This document shows positions 22,525 to 34,252 of a DNA stretch of 64,000 nt, in pieces. Origin of the DNA: Cryptomeria japonica (lineage: Eukaryota > Streptophyta > Pinopsida > Cupressales > Cupressaceae); assembly GCF_030272615.1 (NCBI RefSeq), contig NC_081412.1:666422352-666486351 (forward strand). Direction: 5' to 3'. The number at the start of each line of letters is the position of its first letter. The stretch's first letter is position 1. A program made the translations under genes and the position numbers. The notes beneath the pieces were generated by a model. It ran no database searches and was not told the origin of the DNA. It saw nothing but the letters and a program-made list of their open reading frames with translations.

Positions 22525-25500
22525 CTATAACAACCTCTCTTCTAGAACCTTATTCCCTTTCCACTGCTCCTTCTTAGCATATGCAATGAATCTGGACACA
22601 ACTCCCTCAATCTCAGCAATAGGAATCTCAGGAAGATTCCTCATTCGTTCCTCCAAGTGGATAACCTAATCAAAGGCCTTGAGAAGAGCTGCATCCCATT
22701 CAGGTTCGAGTTCTTTGATTTTCTCAATCAGGAGCATAGTAGCAAACATTTGATCCCTTTTCTCATCGGTGACAACATTCTCATCTTTGCAAAAGATGAC
22801 CTTGACCCTTTCTTCCAACTCTTGAAGATCCACATCTATCTCAACTTCGATCCTTCTGCCAAGAATAGTACATAACACCCCAAACACCTTATCCTGAATT
22901 GGATGGATGACTTCTTCAACTTGATTGCATTTAAGGCTGATGTCTTCAAAAAGAACTTCCTTCATCTGGAGTAGAGTTGACCACTAGAGTAAATTATGAG
23001 CTCCTCCATCCATTATCTTTTCTTGTGCTAAGATCTTCCTTGGTGTTTGCCTGATTACTTGAAGAACAGGAATGATAACATCTTTAGTATGAGCAAAGGC
23101 GGCCACTGTTATCATTAGGTTGTGGATGATCTCAAGGACCTGGATAGCTCGATGGATTGTCTGCATCATTCTTGTTGCAAACTCAACAGCAACAGTATGG
23201 GATTTGTTAATCCAAGAGCCCATAAGCTGGACCAAGCTCTTGACTCTCTTTGCCTCACCAACTGATTCAAGGGGAAGTGCTTGCACAGGAGATACTGCTG
23301 GATCCTGACGTCCCAAAGGCTGATTGAGATGGCTAAAGTAGCCTCTCCAAGCACCGACCTCTCTTTCAAGCTTTCTATTCTTTTCCATTTCTTCCTTAAG
23401 CTTGTCTTTAAGTGCCTCAAATGAATCGGTTGCCTCATCCAGTGTCTACTCAGCAGTGAGTGGACCAAGTTCAAAGGTTTCTACATCATATTCTTCTGCA
23501 AGGATCTCACCTTCATACTTGTCCATTGCTGGTGTAGCTATCTGCAACTTCCTGGACCCTGTCTCATCTCTGATCATCTTGGACATCTTGGTGGCCTTCT
23601 TCTTTTCTGTTACTTCCTGAGAATTTCCCACAAGGCTCTCTAAGTCAATTACATTATATTCATCCTCAATCACAATTACCCTTGTTAATCTCTCCTTCAA
23701 CCAATCTGGGATGGCAGACTTTGTCTCTCTAACTTGTATCTCTTTAGGTAATGGCTCTTCTTTTCGCAGAGGAGATGTCACTTCATCATCATTCTTGTCT
23801 TCATGTAGCTCATTGACTTGGGGAGATTGACTTGATGAACGTTGAGATGCCTGTCCTTCTTCATGTTTATCATTCTGTACTATTGATTCCATAGACTCCT
23901 CGATTTCAGGTGTCTTCTTTTCTTGTCCTTGACTTGCCCTTTTTTCATGTCGAGAAGATGTTCCATATGAGCGATCTCGATTGGCTTCTTGCTTCTTCTT
24001 GGAGGGTTCCCTTTTCTCAGGTCTTTCTTTCCTCTTTGCGCCTCTCGGATGAGGATTGCCTTCACTTCCGCTTCTGGGATGAGGATTGCCCTCGCTTGTG
24101 CTTCTAGGATGAGGATTGCCCTCGCTTGCGCTTGCTCCTCCTTCTCCCGACCTTTCCTCCAAAGTAAAAGTCATTGGTATATTCTGCTCTCTCAACTTTT
24201 GATGCTGCACATCAACCCATCTGCGGGTACAGGACAAAACTGGAGCCATCAAAGCCCTCTAGTCCACAACCTTAGGCTCATTCCAATCTATCTTCACTAC
24301 CTTGTCTTCTCTATCATAGCATGACTGGAGATGCCTGCCACTGTCCTGAGCTTGATCGGCCACTCTGTAAATTCTGCATCTCCTGATAAAATCTAAAGGT
24401 AATCTGGAATGCATCTTTCTTTTCACTTCTAAATCATCTGAGAGATTCATCAAAAAGTCCTCTACCTGACATTCATGCTTGTACTTTCTACCAACTGTCT
24501 CCTCTATATACCCATAAGGATCAAAATTCTCCCTCAAGGAAAAGAATGAAAATGAATATAAGGCCAACTCTCTTTCTGCATCATCTAAGGCCGGAGCATT
24601 AGGACATACCTCAACTGAATTCCCTAGTATGATAGGCACAGGAATTCCATTTCCATGCCTGTGTCTGAATGCCTTCGCATAAGCCGCCAACTGCCTAGTC
24701 ACCTCAAGTAGTACTATCCTGTCTGTCGGATATCTCGGCAACATATAGGGAGGTGAAGGACACCCATGAACTCTAATATATGTAAATTTTTGGAATTGGA
24801 TGAACCAAGCGCCATACCTCTTTACAAGCTCTTGTGCATCTTGAGATAGCCGATTGTGAATCCCGCCTTGCAATGTCCTGGTGATGTTCATGGTGAAGGT
24901 ATCATTGACTAACTTGTAGTTACTTCCTAGTGGATGATGCAAATGAACATAAGACTCACATACTCTGACCTCCCCAGGTCCTCTCCCGATCACTCCTCTG
25001 TGCGGTAGCCCTGCATATTCGAAACTCCTGGTCAAGGCATATATGATGTATGAGCTCATGTGGAAGGACTTGGTAGCCTTCAGTCTTCTTAACTGCACGT
25101 CCAAGCAATGGCTAATAATTCTAGCCCAATGAATTGTTCCTTTTCCTTGAACTATTACTTGGATGAAATAGAACATCCACTTCTCAAAATAGAAAGCCTG
25201 AGGAGCCCCTGTAACTCGATTGAGCAAAGTTATTAAATCTCTGTACTCCTCGTGGAAGTCGATCCTATGCGGTGTGTTGGGAATCTTGCTCAGGCGGGGA
25301 CGACTTTTGAGTAACCAATTCTTATTGATGATGCTCAAGAAAGTGTCTGGATCATCTTCATACATGGGCCTGGCTCCCTCTAAGCTTTTGTAAATCATGT
25401 CTTTATGTTCCGGAAGATGGAGAGCTTCACTTATAGCCTCTTCTGAAAGGTAAGCCAAAGTGTTCCCTTCTTTGGACATGATTGATCTTGATTGTGGGTC

Positions 25501-25778
25501 ATAATGGCGAGCACACTCGATCATCAGCTCATGGCATGGACTGCTGGAGGGAAACCGGCCGCCTTGATGATGCCACTTTCAATTATTCTCCTTGCGACAG
25601 GTGATGGTTTTCCAATGTAAGGGACCTCTCGAAACTTCTTCATACTGAAGTTTCCCAAGTTGGTATCTCCAATGTTGCTCCACTTTGACACGATCTTGGT
25701 CTCCAATTCTTCATTCCTTTGATCTTCCTTCATGAGAGTTGGACGACTAGTGGATGCTCCCGCCTTGGGGGTCGCCAT
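22525..25778 (-). pseudogene. LTR-encoded 'additional ORF' protein, best preserved copy (about 1,084 codons)
   Basis: ATG at 25778 (MATPKAGASTSRP) follows an acceptor-like TTGTGTAG. One frame runs to TAG 22527-22525 with a single frameshift at about 25525. Residues about 70-475 are the conserved block: AAGFPPAV, ECARHYDPQSR, LAYLSEEAISEAF, EEYRDLITLLNRVTG, WMFYFIQ, HWARIISHCLD, FHMSSYIIYALTR, RYGAWFIQFQKFTYIR and LPRYPTDR. About 557-590 is a three-fold EGNPHPRS repeat, then a Lys/Arg/Ser-rich linker, IPDWLKERL (about 688), LQIATPAMDK (about 749), a coiled coil and a helical tail. Internal stops at 24261, 23448, 22986 and 22668 are all TAG. No enzyme motif is visible. By eye it resembles plant mobile-domain/transposon additional ORFs; function unknown. 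Confidence 0.75.
24047..24136 (-). repeat. 30-bp coding tandem repeat, three copies
   Basis: GGATGAGGATTGCC starts at 24047, 24077 and 24107, a strict 30-bp period inside the linker of the LTR gene. It encodes a ten-residue repeat SEGNPHPRS-x. The 3n period keeps the frame, as expected of an expansion that was tolerated in a coding sequence. Confidence 0.8.
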
Positions 25779-26574
25779 CTTGACACCTACACAACATTTC
25801 ATAATGAGTAATATATTTTGCAATTTAAACATATAGAGTAGAAAGGAAGATTGAAGCTTTTAATTTAGGAAACTTCATGATAAATCTTTGAATTATCATT
25901 TCCTAAATTTAACTACGCAATTTGAAATTCAAAATTCAAAATTTCAACATTGGACTAGGATAATCTCACCATACCTCCACTTGAGAATTAACTCTAAAAA
26001 AAATGATGCAAAATTAGGAAAATTCGCTAGGGAAAAGGTAGATCGAAGTCTTCAAAATGCGCCTCCTTTATCAACTCCACCACCCCTAGCCTTCAACAAA
26101 ATTCGCTCCACCTTTAGCCTCTAACAAAGTTCGCTCCAATTAGACCAGATTTCGCACTCCTCCTTGCTTCTCCAAATCGCAATTGAATGAATGATTAAAT
26201 GATTGATTAAAATGGTTCAAACTACCCATGTTATATAGGCGCTCACCACCTCCTTTTCCATAGGCCGACTTGGTGAAAATAGACCAAAATAAACAAAAAA
26301 TTAATAAAAGAAGAGGCCGACTTTACAAAATATTTAAGATGAAACCTCAAGCGCTCTATCTTTTAATTTTTTATTTAATAATAATTAATTTCGAATGCCT
26401 AAGTAATAATAAAAATTGATTTTCCAAGGCTTAAATTAATTATTAAATACCAACGCACCCTTATTAAATGCCAATTTAATTAAAATATTTCAAGGTTTTA
26501 GCGAATTTGGCATTTAATATGATTAGTTTGAAATAAGCGCTCAAGCTTGGGAAAATAATGGATATCAATATCAT

Positions 26575-27997
26575 CGCTCTGGTCCCATGGAGAGGGACAG
26601 GAGCGCCCATGCATTTTAGACCTTGCATTTCTCGTTTTTACGTTCAAAACCTCACCTTTGGCGTTCAAAATGGCATTTTATCTAGAACTTTAAGTTCAAT
26701 TCATGTGATCTTTGGAAGGAGCTTGCCTTAAAGCATTTTCGCCCTGGTCCCTTGGTGAGGGACAGGAGCGATTTTTACATTTGAGCCTAAGATTGTCGAT
26801 TCTTGGGGGCAATTCCTTGTTCATCATCTTTCGAAAGACATTTCTCACTTTGCGCAACCTTGTCTTGGCGTGATTTTGGAGGAAAATTGTTGATTTTATA
26901 GAAAATTGCCTTGGTCCTTCAGTGGAGGATAGGAGCGCTTTTTAGTTCATTGCACAATCTCTTGACCACATCGACCTTCAGTTACTCCTAAGGCATAAAA
27001 CATGATTCTCCATTTTATCTTGAGTCTTGGAAACAAAAGTAGCATTTCAAAATGTTAGGCGATTAGGCATACTGGAAAATTTCGCTCTGGTCCCTTGGTA
27101 AGGGACAGGAGCGCCCTAGCCCATTTTCATCGAATTTTGTGGTCTTTGCAACTTCATTTCATCTTGAAGTACTTTAAATATTATTGCAATCTCGTGCCTT
27201 GGCTTGGATTCGTCCAAATTTGGAGGGGGAAGCTAGAAAATGTGTTTTTCGCCCTGGTCCCTTGCTGGGGGACAGGAGCGATTTTGCAATTATAAGCTCA
27301 CTTGTGCTTTGCTAGACCTCGAAATAATCTTCAATGGATCCATTACGCCCTCTTCCATTCATCTCAAACACAAAATTTGCCTTAACTTTGCAAGATATTT
27401 GCCTTGTTAGAAAATCGCTCTGGTTCCTTGCTGAGGGACAGGAGCATCCTTTGAAAATCGCTCTGGTTCCTTGAGGAGGGACAAGAGCGCCTTTGTTACT
27501 TGGGTTGATTTTCTTCATTGTGGCCCATTCAAGTTATATTCAACGGACAGAACACACTCTCCTTGACCTCTTCAAATCGTAAAGTCACTTAAATCTTGCA
27601 AGGATAATGCAAATTTGGAATTCAAGCTCCGGTCCTTCAGTGAGGGACAGGAGCGATTTTTGCCCTCTAGGCCAAATCATTACAATTTTCATCTCGAAAT
27701 TCCTTTGCTGGGGAAGATATCATCTTTTTACAATCCACGAACGAGAGCCCAAGTCCAGGAAAGGTCCCAAAAGGTGTGTGTAAAGAAAATCGCCCTGGTC
27801 CCTTGGTGAGGGACAAGAGCGAATTTATCTTGCTAGGCAAAAGGTCCAACCTTTCATTGCTTCTAACTGAGTCTGGATGCTCCATTATGCTCATTTCATC
27901 CTTCATTGCGTTTTTAATGCTTCAATTTGATCTACCAAGGCCAAAAATGACCAAAACAAATCATTTCGCCCTGGTCCTTCAGTGAAGGACAGGAGCG
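26575..27997 (-). repeat. Array of ten 31-bp cores at about 167-bp spacing in U3
   Basis: Plus-strand cores of the form CGCYCTGGTCCCTTGGTGAG followed by GGACAGGAGCG start at 26575, 26740, 26907, 27083, 27250, 27416, 27459, 27626, 27791 and 27967. Spacings are 165, 167, 176, 167, 166, 43, 167, 165 and 176. Each core is an imperfect inverted repeat. Sequence between cores is much less alike, with only vague shared words such as CATTTCATCTT. Confidence 0.8.
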
Positions 27998-28437
27998 AAT
28001 TCATCTTAATCCTTCAAATTTCATCATTTTCAAATCTTCAAAATCCTTAAAATCTTCAAGTCACGTCCAATCATCTCCCCTGGAGACCCTCGGCAAGAAT
28101 ACACAATTCCATCATCAAAATGCTAACACTTAGGCAAAATTTGAATTTTCCCTCAAAAACCCTGACTAGACCCAATCCTGAGACCTATCTAACTTCCTGA
28201 CAGACTCATCTTATTTCAAAAATTGAAATCTTCGGGAGGATGCTTAATAATCTTCAAAATTTGACTGGACTTGGCTTGAAAATATCCAAAAGAAACCCCT
28301 AAGGCTTAACCCTAGTCCAGACAACTCACTCACTTACTCAAAACCCTAAAAGCAGAGAGAAGAACAGGCAAAGCAAAAGCAAAAGGAGGGGGTCCCCATT
28401 TTAATGGGGCAATGTGTGAAATGGTCACAACAGTTAC

Positions 28438-29000
28438 CCAAGAGGCTCCTATGTTCGGACATCAAAGAGGAGTACAGTGACTTAGTATTTTTGCTCAATC
28501 GAGTCATGGGAGCACCTCAGGGGGCATTATTTGAGAATTGGATGCACTATTTTATTGAAGAAATATAAAAAGGAACGGTGATCAACTGGGCGAAAATCAT
28601 AAGTGATAACCTTGATATCCAGTTGAGAGTTTTGGAAAAGACGAAGACATTCAATATGACTTCCTATCTTGTATACAAACTTGCTAGATGTGTTGTGTAC
28701 AAAGGATTGATACACAAGGACGAAGTCGGGAACGGAACTGGTCAGTTCAGAGTTTGAGTGATATCCACAACTCCATCTGCACAAGATTGAACACTGCAAA
28801 AGGGTGAATGATGCTTTCACCATGTACATCACTAGACTACTGCAAGGCAGGATACACAAACAGTTGTCTAAGGAGGCAACTACCCTTATTGAGAAGTACG
28901 GATCGTGGTATATCCAGTTTCCTACCTTCACATACCTAAGGATTCAAGGCTTTACATCGAAACCATACAAGCTTCCTAGGTATCTGACAAACATAATGGT
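28438..29000 (+). pseudogene. U3 gene of the split giant LTR, piece 2 of 3
   Basis: Middle of the conserved block: EEYSDLVFLLNRVMGAPQGA, NWAKIISDNLDIQLR, FNMTSYLVYKLAR, VNDAFTMYITRLLQGRIHKQ, KYGSWYIQFPTFTYLR and PYKLPRY. It is damaged by a TAA near 28567 and a one-base indel near 28755. It is cut at 29000 by the unit 29001-38844 and resumes at 38850 with LLEVVRQFL, collinear with the copy at 15670. Confidence 0.75.
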
Positions 29001-29268
29001 TGTTGGTTGAAAATTTTGTACACTTGGGGAAATATACAAAATTGTGGTTTCAACCACAACGTGTGAGTAAAACTCTCCTAATTAAGGGAAGGCTCCCCCT
29101 ATCTATCTACAACTTTAAAAATAAAATGGGATGGGACAACAGTCTTTCTTCTTCTTTTAAGAAAGCCAATATCCTTTTCTCTTCACAGAAAAGTGATAGC
29201 AATTTAACATAAAACAATAGTAACAACTTTTTGAAATGAAATGAGAGAAAGAAAATGAAATCCTGAAA

Positions 29269-29745
29269 GCTCAAAGACTTCCGTCACTTCCTTCAGGACG
29301 GGACAACAATATCCAGCTCAAAGTCTTGATTATGTGAAGTTCTATCTACCCTTTTCTATACTAACGCTATCAAGAACAAATTATAACAGCTCAAAGACTG
29401 AAATATCTTATTCTTTTCTACATAAAACAATAGGAAGTAGTACGAGTTCAAAGACTCACAGCTATTTCTTACAAAATCTGCTTCTAAATTGTCTTAAGAA
29501 AAAGTGCAAACACAAAGTCTTACAACTCCTCTCAAAAGAATATTTATATTAATTTATATTAACCTCAAATACTTGCAGCACAAAGACTGCAAATCAAATT
29601 AGATTAAGTTCTTGAAGAAACACTTGCAAGAAAGATAATATAGAACACAAACTCAAGAATGCAGCACAAAGACTCAAAGCTTGAGCAATTTCCTTCTATT
29701 TCTTTCAATTCTTGAATTCACACATGAAAGCTCAAAGACTTTTTT
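29269..29745 (-). repeat. CAAAGACT word array in R/U5 of the third subfamily
   Basis: GCTCAAAGACT or GCACAAAGACT recurs about eight times (near 29270, 29315, 29389, 29444, 29510, 29578, 29664 and 29727) with spacings of 45-86 bp, downstream of the TATA box in the unit's own direction. Confidence 0.55.
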
Positions 29746-30128
29746 GCTGTAAATTTGGCAGAGTTTTTGCTTGCTTTCTAAAAGATAAATATTACAATAG
29801 ACCCCTCAAGTATTTATAAAAGAGGAGTCTTGAGAAAAAGGTGGGAGGATCGAAACTAACTTGAGAGATTCTCTCAACCACCAAGACTTATTCAATAACT
29901 AACTATGACTTATTCCAACTACAGTCCTAACATAACACAACTTGTAGTTGTCTTACATGTAATTACAAAAGTGCAAGTAAAGACTTGACTTCCAATTTAC
30001 AAAAGGTTTTTACATGTAACTTGTCAAAAGAAAAACTACAACTAAGAGATTACAACTCAAGAAAAATACAATTAAGTGTTGAAAAACACTTAAGCTACAG
30101 CGTGTGAAGACATGAATCCTTCGAACTT

Positions 30129-31716
30129 CTAGATGATCATTCGTAGCTCAGCAGGATTCGATTCGTGGGTGTTGTTGGCAACAACCATGGTCTTCACAAT
30201 GGTATCATGGCATTGAAGAAGCATATAGTCAGTCTTCTCCAAGATGGACTAGATTTCGTGCAAAAAGATTTAATGTTTCATCAAAACCTGAATTGAAGTA
30301 GCTGAAAATTGTTCGCTCCTCCATTCATTATGAATCCTCATCTGTAGATCTACGAGCACTTCTTCTTCTGGTATCAACTCTCCATTCTGACTCATTATGT
30401 TGCAAGAGGCCTTCTCACAGTGGGAAACAACACCTTGAAATACTTCAACTCACAATCTCATTGCATCATCAATCTCCGCAATGAGGGATTTGAGAACAAG
30501 AGCTTTATTCTCCAGAAGTTATTCAAATTCCAAGTACATGACCCTGGAAGGAATAATGGCATGCTCTTGAAGAACACTCAGCTGTTGTTGGGGCATTGTG
30601 CGCCAAATTGTCAAACTACCTTCAACCCTTTCCAAATTCTATTTGAAAGTCTCAGAGGTATGATTCAATTTTTCTTCAATGGTCTCCAACTTAGACATCA
30701 TTTGGAAAATGTCTTTCAGCACTTGTGCACAAAGATCATGAAGTTGATCCACCCAAGAATCCAACGCTTGTACTTTCTGAGCAGCTCTTTCAACTCCCCA
30801 AATTGATTCTTGGGAACTGGAAGAACTTGTAGGATTACTCCCTTCACCAGCAGGTTTTGTGATTTTATGAACAGCTGCGAAAAGTTGCCTATTCTCCTCT
30901 TCTAGCTTGTCTTTCTTTGCTAGAAGTTCATCATACCGTTGCACTAGTGAGGCTACGGATTGCTGGGCATCATGTTTGATCACTTCATGCATTCGTTTAT
31001 CCAATTCTATCCTTGTAACCTTCTAATCAGCAGCTTGCATTTCCTAACGAGGCTCATCCGCAAGGGGCTCAACGATTTCTGCCACTTTCATCTTATTACT
31101 CTCAACAGTTACTCTTGAGATTGTCTTGGCCTTTTTAGCAACCTTGGGCCTAGATTGCTTTAGTTGTTGATAATCGAAGACATCAGGAGAGATTTCCTGC
31201 TTCTTCCTCTTTGGGGTAAAAGAACTAAGCCATGGAGGTAAAACGACTAGTTCTCCTCTTGTAGCTGCGGAAGGCGAAGGAGAAGCAGTTTTTGTTTGAA
31301 CAACCATGGTCACCCTAGGAGGAGTATATGTTTGGATGGCGACCATGGTTTTCCCAGTAACCAAAGGGCATGAAGATTGCCTCATAAATTCTTCAAAGTC
31401 AGAAGTACAGGTATCAATCTCTGACAAATGGATACATGTAGGAGTATCCTCAGGAATTTACAGCAAACTCTCTTGTTGATGATCAAGAGGCGACTCAACT
31501 ACTGAAATAGGAACAACATTCTAAGGAGACTCTTCCACTATTATGTCAGGAGGAGAAAGAGGCATCTCCATGGAAACTGAGGAAGGAATCTCATGAGGTG
31601 AGTCCGAAGCTAGAGACTTAAGAGCATCATCTGATTGCTGTCCTTCTTCTGGATTATCAGGATCGATCACATGAACCTGAAGCCAGAACTTTTCCTTTCC
31701 ACGAACTCTCGCCTCC
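30129..31716 (-). pseudogene. U3 gene relic of the third LTR subfamily (C-terminal half)
   Basis: One minus-strand frame runs from the insertion edge at 31716 to TAG 30131-30129. It carries LPPWLSSFTPKRKKQ, matching the P-x-W-L position of other copies, then KAKTISRVTVESNK (compare KAYSRVTKDEQR in the copy at 34253), a coiled coil (LLAKKDKLEEENRQLFAAVH) and helical segments (VQALDSWVDQLHDL). Internal stops are TAG, TAA and one TGA, so it is an older relic than those at 14605 and 25778. The N-terminal block is absent, lost with the deletion next to the inserted LTR. Confidence 0.6.
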
Positions 31717-32285
31717 TGTTGTGTGTTGCACACGCTCCCTGTCGCCGACAGGGTCCCCCTTCCTATTTTTTTTTAGCCTTTCGTCCTCGCCTTGTTGAGC
31801 CTCGCGCAGAGTGTCTCGCGTCCTTTCGAGCGAGTCCGCGACTGGTCCGTTAAGTGATGATGTCAAGGAAAAGAGCTGATGAATCCATCCGACTAGTCTA
31901 GCCCTCGGGCACGATGCCTAGAGTTTGTTCGAAATTTTGAAAATCGCCTTAGATAGGCGTAAGGTGATAGAAATTGGCGAAGCCCGCCAAGCAAGAGTAG
32001 TGCATCTAAAGGTTGCACGAGGACCAAAGTCGCCGCTTTTCGCACAGTAGCTACGAAGTAGAATGCATAAGGTTTGTCTCCACGATGTTTGTGGGATTTG
32101 AGTAAAGGCTGATTTTCGCCTGCTGGTGAAGCAACGAATTTCCTGGCCAAAATGCGGAGGCTGCGAAACTTGCCCATATGCCTTAGAATTCCAAAGCCTC
32201 CGAAATCCAAATTTGTAGAGCCTAGCAAAAACTAGTCTGGAGTCCGAAATTTTACTTAAGTTCCCAAAATTGCCTTATGGGCCGA

Positions 32286-32900
32286 ATTTCGGACCCAGAG
32301 GCCAAAAGGTTAAAATTTCGCAAGGTTAAAAAGTTGCTAAAATCGCCCAAGGGGCCGAATTTCGGACCTTGGGGCAAAAATTTCAAAATTCAAAGTTTCC
32401 TACTTGGTCCGAAGATGCTTTTTAAATATTGCAAAAGGTGGCCTTAGCTTCGAAAATCACTTGAAATGCCCATTTTCGGACCCTGGGGCAAAAACTGGAT
32501 GAAGCGAGATATTTGCAAAATCATACCTTAGGTCCGAAAATCACTTAAAACGCCCATTTTCGAACCATGGGGCGAAAATTAGAAAATGTGAAGTGCATGC
32601 GAAATGTTGCAAAAGATGGGTTTAGGTCCAAAAATATTCCCAGTTTGCCAAAAATTGCTTTATCTCCGAAATCACTTAAGTCCCCATTTTCAGACCTTGG
32701 GGCAAAATGCGAAAATGTTAAGAGTTGCAAGAGACCCTTTCGGTCCAAAATTCGTTTTAGACCTCCATTTTCGGACCCTAGCTCCGAAATTTCAAAGTAT
32801 ATCGAAGTTGCAAAAGTGGCTTTAGGTCCAAAGTTTAAAAAAAAAAAAAGTTCGCAAAATTTGTTATTTGGTCTGAAATTCACTTAGAACCTCAAATCCG
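32286..32900 (+). repeat. 83-bp type array in U3
   Basis: ATTTTCGGACCCTGGGGC-like words recur near 32290, 32350, 32472, 32555, 32686, 32772 and 32894, with neighbouring spacings of about 83-86 in the best part. Same array type as 7100-7500. Confidence 0.65.
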
Positions 32901-33814
32901 GACCCTAGAGCCGAAATTGAAAAAGCGATGAAATTTGCAAAAGGTTCAAGAACTCCGAAATTTGCAAAATCATACTTTAGGTCCGAAGTTTTTAAATGTA
33001 TTGAAAAAATCGCAAAACTCCAAGATCGCAGAAGGCGCTGAAGCTCCGAAATTCGAGAAGGCGGAAGCTTGCGAAGATGGGCCTATGGTTCGAAGTTTAC
33101 TGTGAAACATGTTTAAAAGTTCGAAATTTTTTCGAACTCGCCAAAAGCCCGAGTCTCCAAAATCCCAAACACGATGAATGCTCCGAAATTTGCATAGAGA
33201 AGTCCAAGTCTGAAGCTCCGAAGTTCTGGTAAAATCTCCAAAATCCCATAGGCGTAAGGTTAATGAATGCTCCGAAATTCTCCAAAGGCGCGAAGATCGC
33301 AAAGAACGCATAGCTCCGAGGTTTGTATGATTTGCAACAAGCGTCATAGGGTTCGAAGTTTGCCCTTAAGGTTAAAATAAAAGCAAAGTTTAAATTTCAA
33401 AGGGCCTCCATCACCCCAAGGCCGCGAGTTGGGAGATAGTTGCAGAATTTGCAAAACTCTCCAGAAGGTCCGAAAATAAGAAGATAAACGCCATTCGCAC
33501 TTGAAAAACCCCCTCCATGCTGCTGCGTTTCATGTAAAAGAGATCACGTCCGATTTTGAAAGGGAAAGAAAGCTAATTTCGCACGATCCAAAGTAATTCA
33601 AGGTAAACACTGCATAAACTATCCCAAATTATTCAAATTCAGATTGCCAATTACCCAGGGTAAAAACCATTTAAAATGATAAATTCTCTTTCATCCAGCA
33701 ACCGCGAGAAATTTAAATCAAGAAGATAACCGTTGGAATTCGAAACTTTGCAGAAGCATCCATTCGCCTTCACGCAACAAGGCCAGGCAATTCTTTGCCA
33801 TCCGTTTTCGTCAG

Positions 33815-34239
33815 GTGAGTACGCTTTGTCTTCCTTGATCATCTGAAATGCTTATAAATCAAACAAACATATGTGCAAAATCTGATTAAAATGCCTAAAT
33901 TTTCGAAATCTGCATCTCTTTCACTTGTAAAACGTTGTTCAAAACAGTCAAAATTTAGAATTCACTCCTAAGGTTTTAGCCAGAAATTGCATTTTCAAAC
34001 TTAGGAGAATTTTTCATGTTTTGTCTCTATTGAAAATTAATCCAAAATCCAGAAAGCATTAAGTATAAATTCACAATCAAAAATCTTCATGAATGCTGTG
34101 GTTAAAATTGATCAAGCCCTTTTTAGCTAGAAATGTCGCTCCATGTCCAAGCTAAGTTTTGAATTAATCCTGGCATGCTGGAATATTTTCTATCTAACCC
34201 GCCTTACTTCTTTTGTATCACCTAGTAATCCGCGTCCAG
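33815..34239 (+). promoter_or_regulatory. Likely leader intron of the LTR gene
   Basis: TTCGTCAG is followed by GTGAGTACG, a consensus donor, at 33815. An acceptor-like CGCGTCCAG ends at 34239, 13 nt before the ATG. The intron would be 425 bp. TATAAAT at about 33852 falls inside it and is not needed as a promoter. The donor is seen directly; the pairing is inferred. Confidence 0.5.
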
Positions 34240-34252
34240 CTGTGGAGGATAA

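Larger units (their letters stand above)
21472..28432 (-). mobile_element. Giant solo LTR (6.96 kb) with U3 gene, inserted in another giant LTR
   Basis: On the minus strand it starts at 28432 with TGTTGTGACCATTTCACA and ends at 21472 with ACGCCAACA. GTTAC flanks both sides (21467-21471, 28433-28437), a perfect target duplication. The 5' end has TGTGA/TCACA, then CCCCATT/AATGGGG dyads. Then come the 167-bp array (27997-26575), a leader, the gene (25778-22525), TATATATA (22331-22324) and the terminal block. An A tract lies at 21725-21740 inside U5. The host on both sides is the same broken gene, so this is a clean single-unit insertion. Confidence 0.8.

Noticed and set aside
23910-24324. Plus-strand ORFs in the linker region of the LTR gene
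   Set aside because: Antisense shadows of the repeated EGNPHPRS linker.
14605-25778. A variant genetic code or amber recoding in this genome
   Set aside because: Other ORFs here use TAA and TGA stops normally, and TAG positions often align with CAG codons in sister copies, so methylation-driven CAG-to-TAG decay is simpler.
26575-27997. CRISPR-like array (31-bp palindromic repeats with spacers)
   Set aside because: Spacers are about 135 bp, repeats are imperfect, the context is a plant LTR, and there are no cas genes. It is a degenerate tandem array in U3.
11917-28432. Reading the 7-kb units as DNA transposons with TGTTG...CAACA terminal inverted repeats
   Set aside because: The inverted match is only 5 bp and is implied by TG...CA ends. 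TATA and terminal-block layout, and the primer site plus gag after the copy at 44068, fit LTRs better. Kept as the main alternative.
30639-31733. Three separate minus-strand host genes
   Set aside because: The three frames are one continuous reading frame with stops, homologous to the C-terminal half of the LTR gene.
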